NCBI GenBank assembly: GCA_036496025.1
Contig: DASXLW010000120.1
Coordinates: 1 to 64,000, forward strand
From: PALSA-505 sp036496025
GTDB taxonomy: Bacteria; Actinomycetota; Actinomycetes; Streptosporangiales; Streptosporangiaceae
Direction: 5' to 3'
Length of the DNA stretch: 64,000 bases
This document shows, in pieces, positions 58,775-64,000 of the stretch. Position 1 is the first letter of the stretch, and every line of letters starts with the position of its first letter. A program made the position numbers and the translations under genes. The notes under the pieces were generated by a model, which was not told the DNA's origin, did no database searches, and saw only the letters and a list, made by a program, of their open reading frames with translations.

Positions 58775-60262
58775 TCAGCCCTCGCCGGCCACCACGCCTA
58801 GTGCCACCGGGGTGAGCACCGGCCGCGAGTGCAGGTCTCCCACCTCGCCCAGCTGGCGCCCGGCCGCCGCGGCCACCGCGTATTGCAGGATGGGGCCGCA
58901 GATCCGCCCCTGGCAGTAGCCCATGCCGCAGCGGGTGAGACCCTTCACCGACCGCACGTCGGCGGCTCCGGCCGCGACCGCCCGGCCGATCTCCGCCCAC
59001 CGGGTCTCCTCGCAGCGGCAGGCGATCGTATCCGGCTCCGGCCAGTCCAGCCAGCCGGGCCGCAGCGGGTAGGCGTCATCGAGCAGCGCGGCGAAACGCC
59101 GGGCCGGCCCGAGCCTCGACCGCAGCGCGCGGGTCCGCGCGGTATAGGCCACCGGGTGGAGCCGGCCCAGGTAGCGGGCGGCCGACGCGCCGGCCAGGTA
59201 TCCCTTGAGCTCGGCCGCTTGCGCCCCGCCGACCCCGGTGACCTCGCCCGCGGCGAACACGCCGGCCACGGAGGTGGCGAGATCGGCGTCGCAGCGCACC
59301 GTGGCCGTGGGCCGGATGGGGTGCTGCGCGTCGGCGCAGCCCAGCAGCCGGGCCAGGTCCAGCGCGGGGGAGAAGCCGAAGCTGACGTGCACGGCGTCCA
59401 CCGCCTCCTCCCGCCGCGAGCCGGGCACCGGCCGCCAGTTCCGGTCCAGCCGCGCAATCGTCGCGCGCTCCACCCGTCCCGCGCCGCGGCAGGCCACCAC
59501 GGCGTGACCGGCCCGGACCGGCACGCGACGCCGGACCAGGGTCGCGGCGTAGCCGGCCGCCTCGCGCAGCTTGCCGGGGTAGGCGGCGAACCGGACGGCG
59601 TGCCTGGTCCCCACCCCGGCGGCGGTCGCCTCCAGCACCGCCACGACCCGCACCCCCGCCTCGGCCAGCCCGGCGGCGACCGGCAACAGCAGCGGCCCCG
59701 AGCCGGACACGAGCACCCGCTGGCCCACGGTGACGCCCTGGCTTTTCAGCAGCGCCTGGGCCGCGCCCGCGGTGGTCACGCCCGGCAGATCCCAGCCCGG
59801 GAACGGCAGCACGAGCTCGGCCGCGCCGGTGGCCAGCACGACCGCACGGGCCCGCAGCAGGGCCGGCCCGGTCCCGCCAGCCTGGCCGCCGAGCGCCATG
59901 CCGGTCCCGTCGGCCTCCTCGTCGGGCTCCGGCTCGGGCCGGTCCGGGCCCGCGAGCCGGAGCCGGAACCACCCGTCGGGCTCCGGCTCCGCGTGCCACA
60001 CCGAGGTCGCGGCCAGGTGCCGGATGCGCCGGTGCCGCGCGGCCCGGCGCAGCCGGGGCGGCACCGCCCCGGCGCCGGGCGCTCCCGCCCCGCGGCCGGC
60101 GCCGAGCAGGCTCTGCCGGTAGATCTGCCCGCCGATGGCCGGCCCGGAGTCGATCAGCGTGACCGTGCAGCCGGAACCCGCCGCGGCCAGCGCCGCGGCC
60201 AGGCCCGCCGGTCCCGCCCCCACGACGGCTATGTCCGATTCCGAACGCGACGGGGTGCTCAT
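58775..60262 (-). CDS. FAD/NAD oxidoreductase with BFD-like [2Fe-2S] domain (HcnB-like)
   Basis: A 495-residue subunit. The FAD loop is IAVVGAGPAGLAAALAAAGSG, the second nucleotide loop VLVSGSGPLLLPVAAGLAEAG, and GVFAAGEVTGVGGAQAAELKG completes FAD binding. The C terminus has the BFD-type cysteines in IACRCEETRW and LTRCGMGYCQGRICG. This is the HcnB/OoxA/opine or D-hydroxyproline dehydrogenase alpha-subunit layout. ATG at 60262. It overlaps the small ferredoxin gene by four bases. Confidence 0.92.
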   Translation of the reverse strand: MSTPSRSESDIAVVGAGPAGLAAALAAAGSGCTVTLIDSGPAIGGQIYRQSLLGAGRGAGAPGAGAVPPRLRRAARHRRIRHLAATSVWHAEPEPDGWFRLRLAGPDRPEPEPDEEADGTGMALGGQAGGTGPALLRARAVVLATGAAELVLPFPGWDLPGVTTAGAAQALLKSQGVTVGQRVLVSGSGPLLLPVAAGLAEAGVRVVAVLEATAAGVGTRHAVRFAAYPGKLREAAGYAATLVRRRVPVRAGHAVVACRGAGRVERATIARLDRNWRPVPGSRREEAVDAVHVSFGFSPALDLARLLGCADAQHPIRPTATVRCDADLATSVAGVFAAGEVTGVGGAQAAELKGYLAGASAARYLGRLHPVAYTARTRALRSRLGPARRFAALLDDAYPLRPGWLDWPEPDTIACRCEETRWAEIGRAVAAGAADVRSVKGLTRCGMGYCQGRICGPILQYAVAAAAGRQLGEVGDLHSRPVLTPVALGVVAGEG

Positions 60263-60531
60263 TCGCGCCGCCCCGGCGATGCGCAGGTCCGGACCTCGTC
60301 GCCGTCCCTGACCGGAATGAGGCAGGCCCGGACGGCATGATCGCCGCCCACATCGACCAGGCAGTCGAAGCACGCTCCGATGCCGCAGAACACCCCCCGC
60401 GGCCGGCCCCCGGAGCGGGTCAGCCGCCAGGACCGGACGCCGCCCGCGAGCAGTGCCCCGCCGATGGTCAGGCCGCGCGGCGCGTCCATCGGCCGGCCGT
60501 CGAAGCTGAACCGAACCCGGTCACCGGTCAT
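60259..60531 (-). CDS. (2Fe-2S)-binding subunit (HcnA-like)
   Basis: A 90-residue protein with a plant-type ferredoxin-like fold: cysteines in FCGIGACFDCLVDVGG and VRACLIPVR. It would pass electrons between the two flavin subunits of the dehydrogenase. Overlaps both neighbours by four bases, so the three subunits are coupled in translation. Confidence 0.92.
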   Translation of the reverse strand: MTGDRVRFSFDGRPMDAPRGLTIGGALLAGGVRSWRLTRSGGRPRGVFCGIGACFDCLVDVGGDHAVRACLIPVRDGDEVRTCASPGRRE

Positions 60532-61739
60532 GGCGGCCTGCGGTCCTGGCGAGCGGCGGCGAAGCGGGCGGGCGAGAACGGTTCCGGGTCCACCGCGGTG
60601 GCCGTGCCGTCGATGATCCCGGCGAGCAGTTCCGCGGTGGCCGGGGCCAGGCCGATGCCCGCGCCCTCGTGCCCGCTGGCGTGGTAGAGGCCGGCCACCA
60701 GCGGGTCCGGGCCGATCACCGGCAGATGGTCGCGGCAGGCCGGGCGGTAACCGGTATAGGCGCGGATCACGCGCACCCGGTGCAGGAACGGGAACAGCGC
60801 GATGGCCCGGCGGGCCATCGCGCTCAGCACCGCCGCGTCCGGCGGCGCGGCCCGCGTCCCGGTCGCGGGCAGCGCGCCGCCGAAGTCCCGGCTGGATCCG
60901 ATGAGCACGGTGCCGCTGGCGGTGGACTCCACCACCGCCGAGCAGGCCAGGGCGTCGTCATCGCGGCCCACCGCGGCCACGTAGTCGCACTCGTAGACCT
61001 TGTGCCCGATGACCGGCGGCAGCGGCTCGGTGACCAGGATGTGCCCGCGGCGCGGCCGCACCGGCAGGTCCGAGCCGAGCCGCCGGGCCACTTCGCCGCT
61101 CCACGGCCCCGCCGCGTTGACCACTGCGGGCGCGGCGATCCGGCCGCGGTCGGTGACCAGGCGCGGCGGCGCGTTCCCGGTGGCCGGCTCGAGCCCGGTC
61201 GCCTCGGCGCGGGCCACGGACAGCCCGCCGTGACGGCGGGCCAGCGCGAGGTAGGCCATGGCCGCGCGCATCGGCTGCACCTGGCAGTCCTGCGGGTAGA
61301 AGGCGCCGCCGGCCAGTCCCGGCGCCAGGTCAGGCTCGGCCTCGGCCAGCCCGGCCTGGTCCAGCCCGGTCACCTCGACCCCGGCGGCCCGCTGCCGGCC
61401 GGCCTGGTCCAGCAGTCCGGCCAGCTGGTCCTGGTCGTGCGCCACGACCACGCCGCCCTTGGCCTCGAACTCGAACTCCGCGCCGTGCTCGGCGGCGAAC
61501 TCCCGCCACAGCGTGAGGCTGCGCAGCGCCAGCGACAGGTCGGGGCCGGGCAGGTGATCGGAGACCAGGATGTTGCCCTCACCCGCGCCCGTGGTCCCGC
61601 CGAACGGGCCGCTGCGGTCGATCACGCACACCCGGCGCCCGGTGGCGGCCAGTGCCGCGGCCGCCGCGGCGCCCACCATCCCGGCCCCGATGATCACGGC
61701 GTCCGCGGTGGCGGGCAGGGCGGCGTCGGCTGCGGTCAC
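60528..61739 (-). CDS. FAD-dependent amino acid oxidase/dehydrogenase (HcnC/DAAO-like)
   Basis: A 403-residue flavoprotein of the D-amino acid oxidase superfamily. The FAD loop is AVIIGAGMVGAAAAAAL, and GTTGAGEGNILVSDH, VVNAAGPWSGEVARRLG and YRPACRDHLPVIGPDP are typical of HcnC, sarcosine oxidase beta and D-hydroxyproline dehydrogenase beta. The likely substrate is an imino or D-amino acid such as proline, hydroxyproline or glycine. GTG at 61739 appears to be leaderless. Confidence 0.9.
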   Translation of the reverse strand: MTAADAALPATADAVIIGAGMVGAAAAAALAATGRRVCVIDRSGPFGGTTGAGEGNILVSDHLPGPDLSLALRSLTLWREFAAEHGAEFEFEAKGGVVVAHDQDQLAGLLDQAGRQRAAGVEVTGLDQAGLAEAEPDLAPGLAGGAFYPQDCQVQPMRAAMAYLALARRHGGLSVARAEATGLEPATGNAPPRLVTDRGRIAAPAVVNAAGPWSGEVARRLGSDLPVRPRRGHILVTEPLPPVIGHKVYECDYVAAVGRDDDALACSAVVESTASGTVLIGSSRDFGGALPATGTRAAPPDAAVLSAMARRAIALFPFLHRVRVIRAYTGYRPACRDHLPVIGPDPLVAGLYHASGHEGAGIGLAPATAELLAGIIDGTATAVDPEPFSPARFAAARQDRRPP

Positions 61740-61745
61740 CCGTAC

Positions 61746-61774
61746 TTACTAGCCCGCGGGCCATGAAACGGCAA
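61746..61774 (-). promoter_or_regulatory. Promoter of the HcnABC-like operon, probably leaderless
   Basis: On the minus strand TTGCCG (61774-61769) and TAGTAA (61751-61746) are 17 bp apart. The -10 ends six bases before the GTG at 61739, so transcription would start at the G of the start codon. Confidence 0.55.
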
Positions 61775-61831
61775 GCCGCGGATTCTGTCTGGGGTAGCGG
61801 GGAAGTCTTTGCAGGTCATGAAACGGCAAGC
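61762..61831. repeat. 55-bp spaced duplication containing the promoter -35
   Basis: CATGAAACGGCAAGC is present at 61762-61776 and 61817-61831, followed in both by GCGGA and a related GGGG tract. The duplicated piece contains the -35 hexamer of the operon but not its -10. Confidence 0.75.
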
Positions 61832-61905
61832 GGCGGAGCCTGCCCGGGCGGGGTTTCCAGGCAGGCTCCAGGCCGCTGGCCGTGCCCGGACGGGAATCCG
61901 GCCGG

Positions 61906-62550
61906 TCAGGAGTTCAGGTAGGCCAGGACGGCGAGCACGCGCCGGTTGTCGTCCTCCGACGCGGCCAGCCCGAGCTTGCTGAAGATGCTGGTGGTGTGCT
62001 TGCTCACGGCCTTTTCCGTCACGTATAGTCGCTGCGCGATCGCGGTGTTCGAGCGTCCTTCCGCCATCAGCTCCAGCACCTCCTGCTCCCGCGCCGACAG
62101 CCGGGTGATCGGCTCGTCCCGGGACCGCCGGCCCAGCAGCTTGGTCACCACCTCGGGGTCCATGACCGTGCCGCCCCCGGCCACGGCGCGGATCGCGTCG
62201 ATGAACTGGTCGTCGTTGAACACCCGGTCCTTGAGCAGGTAGCCGACCGCTCCCGCCTGGTCGGCCAGCAGCTCGCGGGCGTAGAGCTGCTCGACGTACT
62301 GGGACAGCAGCAGGACCGGGAGGCCGGGGATCTGCCGCCGGGCCTCCAGTGCCGCGCGCAGCCCGTCGTCGGCGAACGAGGGCGGCAGCCGCACGTCCAC
62401 GACCGCGACGTCCGGCCGCTCCTCCAGCAGCGCGCGCAGCAGGGCGGGCGCGGTGTCGACGGCCGCGGCGATCTCGAAGTCGTACGCGCCGAGCAGCCGG
62501 GCCAGGCCGTCCCTCAGGAGGAAAAGATCTTCGGCGACGACAACGCGCAT
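61906..62550 (-). CDS. NarL/LuxR-family response regulator
   Basis: A 214-residue regulator. Receiver: VVVAEDLFLLRDGLARLL with the acidic pocket, phospho-acceptor Asp in VAVVDVRLPPSFADDGL, Lys in GYLLKDRV. Output: the LuxR helix-turn-helix LSAREQEVLELMAEGRSNTAIAQRLYVTEKAVSKHTTSIF. Its start overlaps the kinase gene end by 37 bp, so it is the partner of that kinase. Confidence 0.94.
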   Translation of the reverse strand: MRVVVAEDLFLLRDGLARLLGAYDFEIAAAVDTAPALLRALLEERPDVAVVDVRLPPSFADDGLRAALEARRQIPGLPVLLLSQYVEQLYARELLADQAGAVGYLLKDRVFNDDQFIDAIRAVAGGGTVMDPEVVTKLLGRRSRDEPITRLSAREQEVLELMAEGRSNTAIAQRLYVTEKAVSKHTTSIFSKLGLAASEDDNRRVLAVLAYLNS

Positions 62551-64000
62551 GGCACCTCCATGACGACCATGGTGGGCCCGCCCGTCGGGCTGCTCACGGC
62601 CATGATGCCATCGAAGGTACCCAGTCGCCGCTCCACGCCCTGCAGTCCGGTGCCCTTCGCCTGGTCCGCGCCGCCGATTCCGTCGTCGCACACCTCGATC
62701 CGCAGGGTGCCGTCGGTGTGCTGCATGCGGATGTCGACGTGGCTCGCGCCGGAGTGCCGGACCGCGTTGGCGAGGACCTCGGCGACCGCGAAGTAGCAGG
62801 CCGACTCGACCGGCGCGGTCAGCCGGCCGGGCAGGTCGACGTCGACCCGGACCGGCAGCGGCGTGTCCAGGGCCAGGGCCTGCACCGCGTGGCCGAGGCC
62901 ACGGTCGGCCAGCACCGGCGGGTAGATGCCGCGGACCAGGTTGCGCAGGTCGCTCAGCGCCCGCGACGAGGTCTCCCGGGCCTCGGCGACCAGGGCCAGT
63001 GCCGCCTGCGGGCTGGTCGGCAGCATGCGTTCGACCGCACGCAGGTTCATGCCCAGCGCGACCAGGCGGGCCTGGGCCCCGTCGTGCAGATCCCGCTCGA
63101 TCCGGCGCAGCTCGGATGTCGCGGCGTCGATGGCGTGGCCGCGGGTCTCGGTCAGCTGCTGGACCCGGCCGGCCAGCTCGGGATCGGGCCCGGGGTGCAG
63201 CAGGGTCCGCGCGTGCGCCCCGATCGTCCGGGGCACCAGCCAGGCGGCGAAGGCCAGGAACACGCTGGCCTCGGCCCCGGCCAGCAGGGCCATCTGCGGG
63301 CTGCTGACCTGGACGGCGCCATATATGACCTGGTGCCCGTTCCTGCCCGCGGCCAGCGACTGCCAGCTCGACGCGATCGCGAATCCCCAGGCCGCGAAGC
63401 CCACCAGCGCGACCGGTACCAGGTCCGCGGCCACCTTCGGCCACCGCACCGCGGCGATCACCGCGACGAGAACCGCCGCTACCGTCCAGGGGCGCACGCC
63501 GAACACCACCAGGCCGAACATAGTGACCGGGATGAGCAGGACGCCCCACCGGTTCTCCATCGCCCACCGTCGCAGGTACGGCACGAGCCAGGGCATGCGG
63601 TCCCGCAGCCTGGCTATCGCGCGGGGGGTGAGCCACAGACCGAGGGCCAGCAGCAGCAGCGCCAGCGGGACCAGCAGCCCGGTCGGCAGCAAGCCGCCGG
63701 GATGGCTGACGACCGTGCCGACAGGCTTCACCTGGCCGCCGGCGGGACCGAAGAACGGCCCGCGCGGTCCGGGGATCCAGGGGGGCGTGATGATCCCTCC
63801 GCCGGGCCCGGCCGTCGCATGCACGCCGCCGGCCTGGGCCACGAAGTTCTGCTGGGCGGCCTGGACGTTCTGCTGGATAACCAGCCCCTGGGGGCCTTTG
63901 GTGAACACCTGCCCCTGGGGGCCTTTGGTGAACGTCTGCCCCGGCCCGCCCTGGACGAACGTCTGCCCCGGGCCGCCCTTGACGGTGATCCCCTGACCGC
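62514..64000 (-). CDS. Sensor histidine kinase (HisKA_3), N terminus outside window
   Basis: The frame is open to the window edge, so the first residues are missing. From the edge it encodes four 9-residue units of the type KGGPGQTFV / KGPQGQVFT, then a Gly/Pro-rich segment, about six membrane spans (from LLPTGLLVPLALLLLALGLWL), and a NarX/DesK-type kinase: the phospho-His is in LRRIERDLHDGAQARLVALGMNL, the ATP lid in VCDDGIGGADQAKGTGLQG. An internal ATG at 63908 is unlikely to be the start because the repeat continues upstream of it. Confidence 0.9.
   Translation of the reverse strand, partial: GQGITVKGGPGQTFVQGGPGQTFTKGPQGQVFTKGPQGLVIQQNVQAAQQNFVAQAGGVHATAGPGGGIITPPWIPGPRGPFFGPAGGQVKPVGTVVSHPGGLLPTGLLVPLALLLLALGLWLTPRAIARLRDRMPWLVPYLRRWAMENRWGVLLIPVTMFGLVVFGVRPWTVAAVLVAVIAAVRWPKVAADLVPVALVGFAAWGFAIASSWQSLAAGRNGHQVIYGAVQVSSPQMALLAGAEASVFLAFAAWLVPRTIGAHARTLLHPGPDPELAGRVQQLTETRGHAIDAATSELRRIERDLHDGAQARLVALGMNLRAVERMLPTSPQAALALVAEARETSSRALSDLRNLVRGIYPPVLADRGLGHAVQALALDTPLPVRVDVDLPGRLTAPVESACYFAVAEVLANAVRHSGASHVDIRMQHTDGTLRIEVCDDGIGGADQAKGTGLQGVERRLGTFDGIMAVSSPTGGPTMVVMEVPCALSSPKIFSS
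63886..63993 (-). repeat. 27-bp tandem repeat in the kinase N-terminal region
   Basis: Four in-frame units, two with the core GGGGGCCTTTGGTGAAC (plus strand) and two with the core GGACGAACGTCTGCCC or its variant. They encode nine-residue Gly/Pro/Gln repeats and probably continue to the window edge. Confidence 0.75.

Overview
The window is about 64 kb of very GC-rich DNA (roughly 72 percent by eye) with GTG/TTG starts, many stop-start overlaps of the GTGA or ATGA kind, and some promoters placed so close to the start codon that leaderless transcripts are likely. Gene order (polA end, rpsA, coaE, uvrB; then pyrG, NUDIX, ald, xerD, parA, scpA, scpB, rluB, aroH, tyrA, cmk, der) and the presence of HelR and a DUF397 protein point to the chromosome of a filamentous or Streptosporangiales-like actinomycete. 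The exact genus cannot be fixed from the sequence. I saw no tRNA, rRNA, CRISPR array, transposase, integrase of a mobile element, or phage gene.

Region by region. 1-4.8 kb: replication, translation and repair housekeeping genes. 4.8-12 kb: small accessory genes (DinB-like, HAD, DMT transporter) and a minus-strand group holding a Ltp2/SCP-x type thiolase-like protein, an FMN reductase, the RNA polymerase recycling ATPase HelR and a DUF35 protein. 12.2-24.5 kb: a long conserved plus-strand core block for CTP synthesis, chromosome organisation (XerD, ParA plus a small RHH-like protein, ScpA, ScpB), rRNA pseudouridylation, aromatic amino acid synthesis, CMP kinase and Der. 24.5-32 kb: a serpin, a DUF2203 protein, an oxidoreductase, TrmO, a PLP aminotransferase with an APH-like kinase, and a DrrAB-type exporter. 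31.9-37.6 kb: five adjacent peptidase genes of different catalytic types. 37.6-38.8 kb: a gene-free stretch of 1.28 kb holding two copies of a 682-bp-period element with arrays of DnaA-box-like 9-mers and strong hairpins. 38.8-46.3 kb: an HSL-family esterase, a decayed subtilase tail, OsmC, a DmpA-type peptidase, a fused four-domain ABC exporter, and a DUF397 protein. 46.5-56.3 kb: a sugar utilisation regulon (GH4 alpha-galactosidase, ABC importer, SIS isomerase, two PfkB kinases, class II aldolase, DeoR regulator), best explained by a galactosamine or galactose to tagatose-6-phosphate route. 56.5-64 kb: a RecQ helicase fused to a phosphoribosyltransferase-like tail, a three-subunit HcnABC-like amino acid dehydrogenase, and a NarL-type two-component system whose kinase runs off the window.

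A recurrent trait is short in-phase tandem repeats (12, 15, 18, 27, 30 bp and longer periods) inside or beside genes, the clearest being five 10-residue units inserted in the nucleotide-binding domain of TyrA. The observations most worth a second look are the duplicated DnaA-box element, the probable CTG start of xerD, the ParA-RHH pair in front of scpAB with a dyad inside its promoter, and the peptidase cluster.
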